In this document: one piece after another, positions 47,377-56,583 of the stretch
Layout: each line of letters starts with the position of its first letter
Numbering within the stretch: position 1 is the first letter of the stretch
NCBI GenBank assembly: GCA_041391425.1
Contig: JAWKNZ010000005.1
Location: 355,443-419,442 of the forward strand
Source: JAWKNZ01 sp041391425
GTDB lineage: Bacteria; Bdellovibrionota_B; Oligoflexia; Oligoflexales; JAWKNZ01
Reading direction: 5' to 3'
Length of the DNA: 64,000 nt
Position numbers and translations under genes: made by a program
Notes under the pieces: generated by a model
The model's database searches: none
What the model saw: the letters and a program-made list of their open reading frames with translations, nothing else
Told to the model about the DNA's origin: nothing

Positions 47377-47576
47377 GACATTTAACTCCCCCCTCTAATC
47401 AAAATAGGGCGATTTTTGATCAACTTCTACCCTCTAGCTAAAGCTACTGATAGAATAGAACATTCAGAAATCAAGAAAAGTCTTAGGATTTATATACACA
47501 CCTATAATAATAGAGCTTTTCCTCAAACCATAGCAAAAAAAGCCCACAGCATACCGGTTTTAAAGATTCTGCAGCT

Positions 47577-48776
47577 TCATTCATATAATATATCGCCTTC
47601 TAAAAGCAAATCATTGCCCAACGACGTCACTTCACGATTAACTATTTGCAATCGAGTGCTATTTTCAACCTGCTCAAGCCAGTGGCGACCTCCTACTAAT
47701 GAAGCTGGGGAGCTAAATAAATGTAGCTTATTGGCTAGCCTCCAATTAAGGAACTGACCCCAAACACCGCCACCTCCTTCTAACAAAATATTTTTCAATC
47801 CGGAGGCATATAATTTTTCTAAAAGCTCCGATGGCTCCATATCGGTTGGCGCTGTTAATGAAATCCGATTTACTAACCTTTGATCGCAAAAATTTAGACT
47901 CTCTCGCGGAGCAATTTGCCAACTCTTTTCATCTGCGATCCAAACAATTTTCGCATCACTATTAGTAAAAATCTCAAGTCTGCTAATATCAAGTTTACGC
48001 AACACCGAGCCTTTTGGATCAAATATGATTTTGACAGGATTAACGCTAGGTATTTTTCCAAAACGCACATCCAGTTTTGGGTTATCTAAAGCTAAAGTTC
48101 CGCTACCAATTAAAATCGAGCCATAAAGTGCGCGAAGCCAGTGACCATAAGTTCGCGAACGCTCGGAAGTAATCCATTGCCTCTGGCTTCCTTGCATAGC
48201 ATAAGATCCATCAAGAGATACCGCTGCTTTTAGGCCAAAATAAGGGACCTCATGTTTAAGCGACCATACAAAACGATCAGTTAAAAACTTAGAGCGCATT
48301 TCAAAAGCAGAATGTTGCTCGCAAAGAATGCCTGCCTTTTCAAGGATGGCAAGCCCTCTACCATTGACAACAGGGTTTAAATCTTTTTGTGCGTAAACAA
48401 CCTTTTTAATTGGATACTTTGCAAGAAGTAAGGCACACGATGGAGTCTTACCAGAATGAGCGCAGGGCTCTAAGGTAACATAAATGCAACCTCCGGTAAG
48501 TGCATCAATCAAGCCTTTTTTCTCTAACTCCCTAATCAAGTTTGCTTCAGCATGAAGCTCACCATATTTTAAATGCCCAGCTGAGGCCAAATACTCACCT
48601 TTCGCACCAACAGCGACTGCTCCAACCAGAGGATTTGGATCTACTTGCCCAATTCCTACTAATGCAGCCCTAATCGCAAGGTCAAAGCACGTACCTTCCG
48701 AAATAACATCACCTATCAACGGTAGGTTAATATCTGTATGAGCATCTAGGGGAATTGAACGCAATAAATTCGCCAC
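47577..48776 (-). CDS. ribD: Bifunctional riboflavin biosynthesis protein RibD
   Basis: A 399-residue protein with an N-terminal deaminase domain (DPNPLVGAVAV, HAEANLI, LEPCAHSGKTPSCALLL) and a C-terminal reductase domain (SLDGSYAM, SERSRTYGHWLRALYGSILIGSGT, LLEGGGGVWGQFL). It deaminates and then reduces the pyrimidine intermediate of riboflavin synthesis. GTG start with GGGAG upstream. No ribB, ribE or ribH lies nearby. I saw no FMN riboswitch upstream. An exact hairpin lies about 150 bases upstream of the start. Confidence 0.93.
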   Translation of the reverse strand: MANLLRSIPLDAHTDINLPLIGDVISEGTCFDLAIRAALVGIGQVDPNPLVGAVAVGAKGEYLASAGHLKYGELHAEANLIRELEKKGLIDALTGGCIYVTLEPCAHSGKTPSCALLLAKYPIKKVVYAQKDLNPVVNGRGLAILEKAGILCEQHSAFEMRSKFLTDRFVWSLKHEVPYFGLKAAVSLDGSYAMQGSQRQWITSERSRTYGHWLRALYGSILIGSGTLALDNPKLDVRFGKIPSVNPVKIIFDPKGSVLRKLDISRLEIFTNSDAKIVWIADEKSWQIAPRESLNFCDQRLVNRISLTAPTDMEPSELLEKLYASGLKNILLEGGGGVWGQFLNWRLANKLHLFSSPASLVGGRHWLEQVENSTRLQIVNREVTSLGNDLLLEGDILYE

Positions 48777-49428
48777 TTAGTCTCCCGACAAACATGAACA
48801 GTATAGCTAAAAAGCTCAAAGCAGCACCTGCTGCAATTCTAATAGGCAAGATGTTTAAATGCCATAAATTTGTTAATAGCTCAAAGGATTATTTCATTGG
48901 AATAGCGAAAAAAATAGCCACTCGGCTGCAAAAGTTTCTAAAAAATACGAAACTTTTGCAGCCAAAGTAAAGGTGCAGGGGCAGGGGCTATTAATATAGC
49001 CGACTGCCTGTCATTAGGATACGATAGTAGGGATTTGATCTACAGTGAACAGTAGGGCAAACATACCGTAATCCTTTGACTTCAAAAGTAAAATATGGAA
49101 AAAAATCCTCCAGTATTCCATTTATTTTACCAAATTGAATCATTAGGTTTTCCAATAGCCGCCCAATCATTTTGGTGGGGTCCTTTTATAAAAAGTTAAA
49201 TTCTGTATGGAAAATAGCTGAAGCTCTATTGTGGGGGCATAGATTCGGTAATTCCTCCAAAATTTACCTATCTTTAGCTATTTCCATAACTATCACTAAT
49301 TACGTTCGGAGCACCCTGAAGGAACTTTAGGAAAGATTCAATTACGCAAAAATAACATGTAATTTCAGAATGTTATACGAAGAAACTACAGCCTTTTATC
49401 CTCTAAATTGGGATAGTTTCGCTAAGTT
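48777..49428. other. Gap between ribD and the cysteine desulfurase gene
   Basis: Non-coding region of about 650 bases holding the ribD promoter and a perfect hairpin at 48924-48963. An open frame across 48755-48970 runs through the hairpin and is not convincing. Nothing else recognised. Confidence 0.4.
48924..48963. other. Perfect 15-bp hairpin upstream of ribD
   Basis: GGCTGCAAAAGTTTC and GAAACTTTTGCAGCC pair perfectly around a ten-base loop. No T run follows on either strand, so it is not a standard terminator. It lies about 150 bases upstream of ribD and could be a leader structure or a repeat end. Confidence 0.5.
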
Positions 49429-50601
49429 TCAGCCGTTCCCAACATTAGGCCTACTAGTACTTCTAGAAATCACTTGCTTTAACACCCCTATTATAGCATC
49501 CACGTCAGAAGCACAACTTCCATGGCCAAAGCTGATGCGGATAGAATTTAGAGCCGCCCACTGAGAATATCCCATTGCTAAAAGGACTTCGCTCGGGCGA
49601 GCCACTCCTGAAGAACATGCACTTCCAGTCGACACGCAAATGCCCGCTAAATCCAAATTTAATAGTAGCTCTTCTCCACTAACACCCTCGACATGAAAAT
49701 TTAGAGTTGTCCCGAGCGCAACGTCAGCATTAGTATGAACAACCACTCTTTCTAAACGCCCGAGCTCTGCATTCAGCTTATGAAAAAGTGGTGTACAATG
49801 CTCCAACCAGTCTGGCTTTTGTAAAATCTCCTTAGCACGCAATCCAAAAGAAATAATACCTGGCATATTCTCTGTACCAGCTCGACGCGCACGCTCTTGC
49901 CCACCTCCTATAATCAAAGAGTTTAGCTGTGTCCCCCTCTTTAAATAGACAGCTCCACATCCCTTATAAGCCCCAACTTTATGTCCGGATACAGAAACAC
50001 TATCAACCATAGAATTTGCTATCGAGGTTAGATCTAGCTTTCCAAAAGCTTGAACGCCATCAGCATGAAAATGAATCTTGTTATTTTTATCTTTAACGGC
50101 GGCCGCCAGTTCTTCTATCGGATTTACCACACCCACTTCGTTATTAGCGTGAATTACAGAAACAAGGCAGGTATCATCGTTGATTGCACTAAGCAAGGCT
50201 TCACGATCAACAAGACCATTGTTAAAAACATTGATAATACTGAGATCGCAAACACCTCTTTCATTTAAAAGTTTTGCACAATTGCGGACAGATGAATGTT
50301 CCGCGGCAGTAATTATGATATGTGGCTTTCTACCTGATATTGATGCCTTACCAACAACACCTTGAATGATTAAGTTATTACCCTCAGTTGCACCTGAGTT
50401 AAATATGATTTCTTGAGAGTCACAAGCAAAAAATTTTGCAACGTTTTCTCTTGCATCTTCCAATGCAACTTTAGCTTCTCTCCCAAAGTAATGAATACTC
50501 GACGGGTTACCTACAATCGTTTTTAGAATATCACACACCATATCACAATGAGACGGTGTTACTGGTACAGTCGCGTTGTAATCTACGTATATACGTTTCA
50601 T
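49429..50601 (-). CDS. Cysteine desulfurase (NifS/IscS family)
   Basis: A 390-residue PLP enzyme that takes sulfur from cysteine as a persulfide. It has the start YVDYNATVPVTP, the PLP-binding HIIITAAEHSSV and ADGVQAFGKLD, the PLP Lys in SVSGHKVGAYKGCGA, and the catalytic Cys in CVSTGSACSSG. GGGGAAAG precedes the ATG. It is four bases after the RelA/SpoT-like gene, so they form an operon. No IscU or IscR gene is near, so sulfur could go to Fe-S clusters or tRNA thiolation; not decidable here. Confidence 0.93.
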   Translation of the reverse strand: MKRIYVDYNATVPVTPSHCDMVCDILKTIVGNPSSIHYFGREAKVALEDARENVAKFFACDSQEIIFNSGATEGNNLIIQGVVGKASISGRKPHIIITAAEHSSVRNCAKLLNERGVCDLSIINVFNNGLVDREALLSAINDDTCLVSVIHANNEVGVVNPIEELAAAVKDKNNKIHFHADGVQAFGKLDLTSIANSMVDSVSVSGHKVGAYKGCGAVYLKRGTQLNSLIIGGGQERARRAGTENMPGIISFGLRAKEILQKPDWLEHCTPLFHKLNAELGRLERVVVHTNADVALGTTLNFHVEGVSGEELLLNLDLAGICVSTGSACSSGVARPSEVLLAMGYSQWAALNSIRISFGHGSCASDVDAIIGVLKQVISRSTSRPNVGNG

Positions 50602-50605
50602 AATA

Positions 50606-51865
50606 TTACTTTCCCCATAAAATCTGTCTTAATATTCTCTTTCTAGCAGCCCTCATTTGCGATTTCTTATAGCGGTCGTGAGAGGCCTCCCCTCCTTCAA
50701 TAAAGTAATTAGACTCCTGATCAAGAATTTGCACTTCAAAAGGAAAAAAAACAGCAACCTCATGCTCATTCCGACACTTATTCCAACGAGTAGAAAAATC
50801 TATAAAACTGTTTAGTAACTTAAATTCCTTGCTATTATTTCGATCAGGATGTGCTTCTAAATAATCTTTAATTTTTTCCTTCCATGAAAAAGAAGGGTTT
50901 TTATAGCGAATTAACTGCCGACAAGTTAGTTGGATTGATCTATAACTAGATGCTGAATGAGGATTTGACGTCCGTTTTTTTCCAGTACTTTGAAACTTAA
51001 ATCCATTTTCTATAGCATCTAAAAACTCCTCAGCACTAATAGTTTTATGCACAAGGTGTTGTCTTTGCTTATCGATATGACTCTTAAATTCGTCTAGGCC
51101 CAATATAGTGTTCCGAGAGCGTGCCGGGTTAATGTTTGGAAATGTCACCATATAGAAATCACGCAAAAATTTAACCACCATCATTACATCTGACTTACGC
51201 TTTGTAATAAACCGCACACCCAACAAGTCATAAATCGTCTCAGCAACATTACCCGGTTTGTGAAGCAACTTCATAATTACTGAATTACGATCTTTATTAT
51301 TTTTCCACTCGACCCTTTCTAGTTCAATAGCCGCCTTGTCATCTCCTAGCCACAACCCCCCAGAACGATCTCGAAATAAATACTTCTCAAACCTCTTCAT
51401 AATTTGCGTTCGAGCGATTTCTACGTCAGCGCTCTTATGCATGCCATGCAAGTGAGCTATAGTATGCATGACTCTTAATATGGCACATGCCCAATCTTGT
51501 AACTTCGGTTGCTTCGCTTCACTATGAGATGCCCACAACAAAAGCTTCCTAACATCTTGGCACTCCAATAATTCATTTGGAGGTAAAATACCGCAACTCC
51601 ACTCTTTTGGCATTAAATGGCACTCGATAAAATGAATAGCTTCAATCAAATAAGCATGCAGTACCTTTTGATCACAAAGATTGTTGCCATCATATCCATA
51701 GTTGAGCAAAAATTCATGTGCTTCTTTTTCATCCTGTACATGCAACCTAGGTAAATCAATTGGAGACTTTCCTCCAATAAGCACCTCCATAACAGGCCAG
51801 TTGAAGTCCCAATTTTCAATGAATTTATCGTTTACAACATCTTGTACTTTCACCCTACGCCCCAA
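50606..51865 (-). CDS. Divergent RelA/SpoT-like protein (possible TIGR04552/TIGR04562 family)
   Basis: A protein of about 419 residues. Blocks in the C-terminal half match the order of the RelA/SpoT synthetase fold: KPGNVAETIYDLLGVRF (about 203-219), SYRSIQLTC (307-315) and FPFEVQIL with the conserved Glu (374-381), then EASHDRYK (393-400) where RelA-like proteins have AAHWxYK. The first 180 residues are helical with a HTIAHLH segment. Such synthetases make (p)ppGpp or related alarmones, but the blocks are diverged and activity is unproven. Start uncertain (TTG 51865 or GTG 51853). Co-transcribed with the cysteine desulfurase. Confidence 0.65.
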   Translation of the reverse strand: MGRRVKVQDVVNDKFIENWDFNWPVMEVLIGGKSPIDLPRLHVQDEKEAHEFLLNYGYDGNNLCDQKVLHAYLIEAIHFIECHLMPKEWSCGILPPNELLECQDVRKLLLWASHSEAKQPKLQDWACAILRVMHTIAHLHGMHKSADVEIARTQIMKRFEKYLFRDRSGGLWLGDDKAAIELERVEWKNNKDRNSVIMKLLHKPGNVAETIYDLLGVRFITKRKSDVMMVVKFLRDFYMVTFPNINPARSRNTILGLDEFKSHIDKQRQHLVHKTISAEEFLDAIENGFKFQSTGKKRTSNPHSASSYRSIQLTCRQLIRYKNPSFSWKEKIKDYLEAHPDRNNSKEFKLLNSFIDFSTRWNKCRNEHEVAVFFPFEVQILDQESNYFIEGGEASHDRYKKSQMRAARKRILRQILWGK

Positions 51866-52287
51866 TTTTTCAAACTGCTATACCGATATGGCTAACTATC
51901 AATCGCCAAACCGTTTACATAGGCCTGCATCCCCCCTTAGAAACCAGCTTCCGTACAGAATATCAATTCCCAATAAAAAAGTATCCGAGTTATGCGCCTT
52001 TCCAAAACTTTAAGCGGAAACTGTCATACGATAGCTTCTTGTTTCTATCCAGAAAATCTAAAAAATTTTACATATCCTAACATCTTCGTACACGACAAAA
52101 AGTAGGTTCAAGTTGATGACTTCAAGCCAATTTCTTCATTATTGAGAAAAGCTCTGATATAGATTTAAGTTATAACACCTTAGCAACAAATAACACTGCA
52201 AAGTAGGCAAGAATTTTCAATATGTTACAAATTTTAACCATGGTAGGATTATATATAAAGCAGATTAGCAATTCAAAATGAGATTTT
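51866..52287. other. Divergent intergenic region
   Basis: Non-coding gap between the RelA/SpoT-like operon and the thioredoxin-like gene. It should contain both promoters. No repeat or hairpin recognised. Confidence 0.35.
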
Positions 52288-52908
52288 ATGAATCAATTAG
52301 TAAACTTCCATCTATCTTTTTCCATTAAAATGCGCAAAGCACTGCAACTGCTTATAGTAAGCACAGTACTTATCAGCAATTACAATCTCTATGCCAATGA
52401 GAATAAGCAAATTTTAGAAGAAAACAGCCCCAAGAGAGAAGCCATGAAAAAAAAAGCTCTTGGATTTACCATTACCAATGATTATGTCCATACTTGGATA
52501 AGATTTCCCACAGCCATCGGAAAATCTCTATCTGGGGGTAATGTAACAGTCAAGCCGGTCACCGGAATTGTCACTATATTCTTTTTTATAGCTTCCTGGG
52601 ATGTAAAAAGCCAAGAAATTCTATTTAAACTCAAGGAGATCGAAAAAAAATATAAAAACCTCGATGCTAATTTTGTCTATATTTTCACACATGATACTTA
52701 CGAAGATGCAACTGCATTTGCAAAAGAATATGATATAGAGGATGGAATTATTGCAAGCCATGAAATAAACAAAGCCTTCCATAACCCTAAGGTACCAAGT
52801 ATTTATATTGGGGATCGCGAAGGATGGCTTTCTACCCGCTTTCTAGATGTCAAGCAACAAGATTTAAAAGAGTTGGATTATTACCTCTATTTACTTACCA
52901 TAATTTAG
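52288..52908 (+). CDS. Exported thioredoxin-fold-like protein lacking the CxxC motif
   Basis: A 206-residue protein with an N-terminal signal (ALQLLIVSTVLISNYNLYAN). The mature part follows a TlpA/redoxin-like order: GIVTIFFFIASWDVKSQEILFKLKEIEKKY, VYIFTHDTYEDATAFAKEYDI, and the cis-Pro-like KVPSIYIGDREGWLS. Where a thioredoxin has WCxxC it reads SWDVKSQ, so both redox cysteines are missing. It may be a binding or chaperone-like relative. Start could also be the ATG at 52330. A terminator follows. Confidence 0.65.
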   Translation: MNQLVNFHLSFSIKMRKALQLLIVSTVLISNYNLYANENKQILEENSPKREAMKKKALGFTITNDYVHTWIRFPTAIGKSLSGGNVTVKPVTGIVTIFFFIASWDVKSQEILFKLKEIEKKYKNLDANFVYIFTHDTYEDATAFAKEYDIEDGIIASHEINKAFHNPKVPSIYIGDREGWLSTRFLDVKQQDLKELDYYLYLLTII

Positions 52909-52920
52909 CTTTACACAAAA

Positions 52921-52956
52921 AAGCTGCTTGATATCATGTACTATCAAACAGCTTTT
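52921..52956 (+). terminator. Intrinsic terminator of the thioredoxin-like gene
   Basis: AAGCTGCTTGATA pairs with TATCAAACAGCTT (one mismatch) around an eight-base loop, followed by TTTT. It lies 13 bases after the stop codon. Confidence 0.7.
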
Positions 52957-53051
52957 AAGTGATCCCCCCTTATTACTGTCCTAACTCCGCTTCTAAACAC
53001 AAGAATAAACTAGCAATAAAGAGAAACAATTTACAATATTCTCAAACACCA

Positions 53052-53780
53052 TCAATTTTGAATAAACCTATTATACGAATTTCCATTAATACTGCGAACA
53101 TGAAGAAGCTTATCACCTTCAAGATGAGCCTTTAAGCCAACTTTCAAGTTAAATGCATCTGTAGCATCATTGCATGCATCACCATAAAGCTCTTTCATAA
53201 CCGGCAGTACTACAAGAACATCATTTTCGACATCTTCCTGAACCACCTCTTCTATTTTCAAACACCCTCGTTTAAGAAGCGGAAATCTACCAAAAATTTG
53301 CAGGTACTGCCTGCCGTTCTCATCTGACTCTACATTAGCGCCTTCGACCGGAGCATAAAGAAAATCATCGGGAGATTCCACGGTTCTTTCTTTTATCTTC
53401 AGACTAGGGGATTCTCCACTTAATCCAAGGGCCTTCACTTCGTAACTTCCAACTTTCAAAATTCCTAGTTTCACAGGAACTATATAAGGGGTCATCACCT
53501 GTGCACACAACAAAGATTTGTGCATATACGCAGTCACCCAAACGGTAATAGTTCTTGAGGATTCATCTATTGTATAGCCATTTCTCCAAGTGCGATAACA
53601 GCTATTAGGAAACACCCCTTGCACAACGACTTCGCTAACATCATTGTCATCAAAGCCGCTCGGCACAAAAACACGCTCAACCGGAGCTAAAGTTTCCTCT
53701 GGTGGAAACTGCTGGTCTGCCAAAGCATAACCAGTCAAAAACACAAACCACACCACAAATGCAAATGTTATAGTCCTCAT
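53052..53780 (-). CDS. Exported protein, paralog of 55846-56583 (FDDND family)
   Basis: A 242-residue protein with a signal peptide ending near GYALA. It shares with its paralog the segments LAPVERVFVPSGFDDNDVSEVVVQGVFPNSCY, LLCAQVMTPY, TVESPDDFLYAPV, ENGRQYLQ and LHVRSINGNSYNRFI. Four Cys are conserved between the two (NSCY, LLCAQ, GCLK, DACND), suggesting two disulfides. The FDDND segment resembles a Ca-binding loop but this is only a guess. AAGGAG precedes the ATG. No known family recognised. The gene lies beyond the trypsin-like protease gene from its paralog. Confidence 0.75.
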   Translation of the reverse strand: MRTITFAFVVWFVFLTGYALADQQFPPEETLAPVERVFVPSGFDDNDVSEVVVQGVFPNSCYRTWRNGYTIDESSRTITVWVTAYMHKSLLCAQVMTPYIVPVKLGILKVGSYEVKALGLSGESPSLKIKERTVESPDDFLYAPVEGANVESDENGRQYLQIFGRFPLLKRGCLKIEEVVQEDVENDVLVVLPVMKELYGDACNDATDAFNLKVGLKAHLEGDKLLHVRSINGNSYNRFIQN

Positions 53781-54041
53781 AAAGTTCTCCTTAAACGTTC
53801 AAAAAGTGCACAACCTCTAGCTCAAGAGCATCCTTAGTGCGATTAAGAAAGCCAACAAAACTCACATAATATAGGAAGCACTAAGTAAGCAAGATGCACT
53901 TTGCTGTACTGCAATGTAGAGGCCAACATAGGAAAAAGGAGGGGGGCTCTTAGATTTTCAATTATTACAAAGAAGTAAAGGTGCGATGATTATATAATAA
54001 ACAGAAACTGTGCGTTATTACACACTCAAATACGCATTATA

Positions 54042-55097
54042 TCACTCATGCCCAAATATAATTTGCTTAACGATTACCTTATTCGATGGGCCAGCATAAT
54101 CAGATTTAAAAGCTACTGTTACTGGAGTTTCCATGCCTTCAAAAGTCTGTGCACCATTTCCTGAATGATTATATTTTCGCCCACGGCTATCGGACACCAC
54201 TAATTGGTCATAAGGTTCTTCAATATCGAATTCAATCATAAACGAAACTCGCTCGCCTTCACTTTGCTCTAATGCCATTAGCAAGCGGTTTTCATTATTT
54301 TCAAATGGACCAAAACTTACAGATCTCCTACCATCCCAGCCATCTTCAGGTTTATTAGAAGAAGCAGCTTTTTTAAAGGCAGCGGCATACGGAACACTCT
54401 GTATTAATGTCCCGTAATTTTCATTAACCCGCCCGCCATTGTGAATTCCTAATACTTTGAAAGTATGTGCATCAAGCACAGGGCTTCCGCTATTTCCCCT
54501 TTCAGTATCGCATGTATGGGTAAAACCAGCCGGCACTTCCACCGTATCATTTTTTTGAAGAGTACAATATTTAGACCATTCTAAATTTCTACCGTTTGGG
54601 TAGCCCAAAACAGTAATATTTCTTCCATCGCTATTTTCTATTGGGCTTAACTCCAAAACTTCCACAGGATATGGATCTACGCGTAAAAAAGCATAATCAC
54701 CATCAGTATCGTATCGACGATCAATGACTTCTATACAGTGACTTTCCTCTGAAAAATCTAGATTCCCAGTTTTTCCCCATTTTATTGAAAGATTTTGACA
54801 AGGGATCCTTTGCTCAGGCCGATAGTCATCTGCAACGCAGTGTCCAGCGGTGGCAACCAATCCAGAACCTAGATGAAAAGCTGTGCAGTTGTTCGACATT
54901 TGCCCTATAGCTCCGACTGCAAAATGAAGGCCGAGGGGTAAATTCGATCTATCTGTTCTTACTGGCATGAGATCGTTCTCACCAATAACTGAACTCACTA
55001 AACTTAATGAATCAGTATTTTCACTGGAATACTCTGAGCCACATCCGACTAAAACGAAGAAGAAACTAAATATTTTGATTAATTTACCAAATCTCAA
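54042..55097 (-). CDS. Trypsin-like serine protease, lipoprotein
   Basis: A 351-residue protein with a lipobox (FVLVGC) and the chymotrypsin-fold catalytic triad: His86 in VATAGHC, Asp134 in GDYAFLRV and Ser204 in RGNSGSPVL. The substrate pocket region is CDTERGNSG. A C-terminal beta-rich region (about 255-351) may be a PPC-like or CUB-like domain. TTG start with GGAGG six bases upstream. It lies between two paralogous FDDND genes on the same strand and is probably exported to the cell surface or periplasm. Confidence 0.88.
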   Translation of the reverse strand: MRFGKLIKIFSFFFVLVGCGSEYSSENTDSLSLVSSVIGENDLMPVRTDRSNLPLGLHFAVGAIGQMSNNCTAFHLGSGLVATAGHCVADDYRPEQRIPCQNLSIKWGKTGNLDFSEESHCIEVIDRRYDTDGDYAFLRVDPYPVEVLELSPIENSDGRNITVLGYPNGRNLEWSKYCTLQKNDTVEVPAGFTHTCDTERGNSGSPVLDAHTFKVLGIHNGGRVNENYGTLIQSVPYAAAFKKAASSNKPEDGWDGRRSVSFGPFENNENRLLMALEQSEGERVSFMIEFDIEEPYDQLVVSDSRGRKYNHSGNGAQTFEGMETPVTVAFKSDYAGPSNKVIVKQIIFGHE

Positions 55098-55325
55098 TAT
55101 TTTCCTCCAATAGTTAGATAAGAACAGGGCTTCGTCTATCTACTTGCAGACTATATTGTCGAAAACTCGAACAACTTAAGATCGAGATTAATCGATTTTT
55201 CATGTTTTGTCTAGCCGGCCAGTCAATAAAATTCACAAGTATTCTAAAAATGTATATTGTTAAATCAGATATCGGCCTATGGGCGAATTAAATTAGGCAG
55301 GATCATATTTTTAAAGTACAGATAC

Positions 55326-55508
55326 TAGGGCGTGTTGACGTTTCATTTCCTACTACGAGCCAAACCCTTGAGTCACAACATTGTCAGGGTTTCAAAAATT
55401 ATCCTCAATGTACATCTAGTACACCTCCGGTAATTTTTGAAACCCTTCCTAGCTGCGACTTTCAAGTATTTGTCTCTCGCTACGAAAATGAAACGTCAAC
55501 ACGCCCTA
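55326..55508 (+). repeat. 183-bp palindromic MITE-like element, copy A3
   Basis: Almost identical to copy A1, with only a few changes in the unpaired part (for example CACAACATTGTCAGGG for CACAACGTTGTCATGG). Exactly the same length and orientation. The two ends are inverted repeats; flanking bases are CTAG on both sides. It lies upstream of the serine protease gene. Confidence 0.8.
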
Positions 55509-55726
55509 GGCAAAACTTAGCCTAATCGACGCAATCGAAATGTTACTCCGAACGGTGGTGTAAAAATCGCACAAACGGAAAATAAATGTTTTATTTCCAC
55601 ACTCCCCTCTATCTTGTATTAGAATGACTTTTAAAAATTAATATCTAGCTTTGTGCCTCTATGAAAAGCTTCGAACACTTCTAAAATTTAGCAGCATTAA
55701 AAGTATAAAAGAAGATCCTCAAAAAC

Positions 55727-55754
55727 AAAAAACCCTCGGATATTTCACCGAGGG
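55727..55754 (-). terminator. Intrinsic terminator of the leftward FDDND gene
   Basis: A seven-base stem CCCTCGG/CCGAGGG with an eight-base loop. Read leftward it is followed by TTTTTTG. It lies about 92 bases beyond the stop of the gene at 55846-56583. Confidence 0.85.
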
Positions 55755-55845
55755 CCTTTTCTCTTAAAGCTGGAAATTTGTTCCGGATATTCAATAAATA
55801 TATTTTCTCTATCCGTTCTACAACTCCTCAAAGAGATAAAATACT

Positions 55846-56583
55846 TTACTTTATATGAATGAAGCGATTATAAGACTCACCGTTTATCGAGCGAACATGC
55901 AGTGCACCTTTACCCAACATCGGTTGTGGCAAGCCATAAGTTTGATTAAAGTCATGGCTATAATCCTCACCACATTGCTCTTCACTTAGAGTTTCCATAA
56001 TTGGTAGAACAACTAACACGTTATTTTCACCCAACTCCATTTTAACTTCTTTTATCTTTAGGCAACCCCAGAAAGTATGAGGATAAGTACCCACTAAATT
56101 AAGAAACTGTCGACCATTCTCATCAGTTTCAATATTGCCACCATAAACTGGAGCATAAAGATAATCGTCTGGAGATTCTACAGTTCTCGCTTCTACCTCA
56201 AAAGACTCCAAGATCGAAGGCGCATTCTCAACTCTCACTTCATATGTTCCTTTTTCAAGGATACCTACTTTGATCGATTTAAGGTACGGCGTCATTACTT
56301 GCGCGCATAACAGTGAATCATATTTGTATGCTTTTACCCATACTAAGATCTTCTTTTGCTCTTTGTTAACAACATATCCACCTTCTCCAACTTGATAACA
56401 ACTGTTAGGAAATTCTCCATGCACTAAAACTTCTGTAACATCATTGTCATCAAACCCGTTTGGAATGAAAACTTTTTCAACCGGAGCTAGAATCTCTCCA
56501 GGACCAACCGCCTTCGCAAATGCCGACGTAGTTAAACAAGATGCCGATGCCACAGCTAAAAACACAGAACGTAGATTCATCAT
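55846..56583 (-). CDS. Exported protein, paralog of 53052-53780 (FDDND family)
   Basis: A 245-residue protein with a signal peptide ending SAFAKA. It carries the family segments LAPVEKVFIPNGFDDNDVTEVLVHGEFPNSCY, LLCAQVMTPYL, TVESPDDYLYAPVYGG, ENGRQFLNL and LHVRSINGESYNRFI. The four paired Cys are conserved with its paralog. GAGGAGG precedes the ATG. Separated from the paralog by the serine protease gene and repeat A3, so the arrangement may have arisen by duplication. Function unknown. Confidence 0.75.
   Translation of the reverse strand: MMNLRSVFLAVASASCLTTSAFAKAVGPGEILAPVEKVFIPNGFDDNDVTEVLVHGEFPNSCYQVGEGGYVVNKEQKKILVWVKAYKYDSLLCAQVMTPYLKSIKVGILEKGTYEVRVENAPSILESFEVEARTVESPDDYLYAPVYGGNIETDENGRQFLNLVGTYPHTFWGCLKIKEVKMELGENNVLVVLPIMETLSEEQCGEDYSHDFNQTYGLPQPMLGKGALHVRSINGESYNRFIHIK

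Larger units (their letters stand above)
55098..55845. other. Gap with repeat A3 and a terminator
   Basis: Non-coding space upstream of the serine protease gene and downstream of the second FDDND gene. It holds copy A3 of the 183-bp palindrome (55326-55508) and the terminator at 55727-55754. No gene recognised. Confidence 0.45.

Noticed and set aside
48755..48970. Small forward open frame upstream of ribD
   Set aside because: It overlaps the ribD start on the other strand and runs through the perfect hairpin; there is no ribosome site or family resemblance.
48777..49100. Possible FMN riboswitch upstream of ribD
   Set aside because: I looked for the conserved RFN-element blocks on the reverse strand and did not find them; only the simple hairpin is present.
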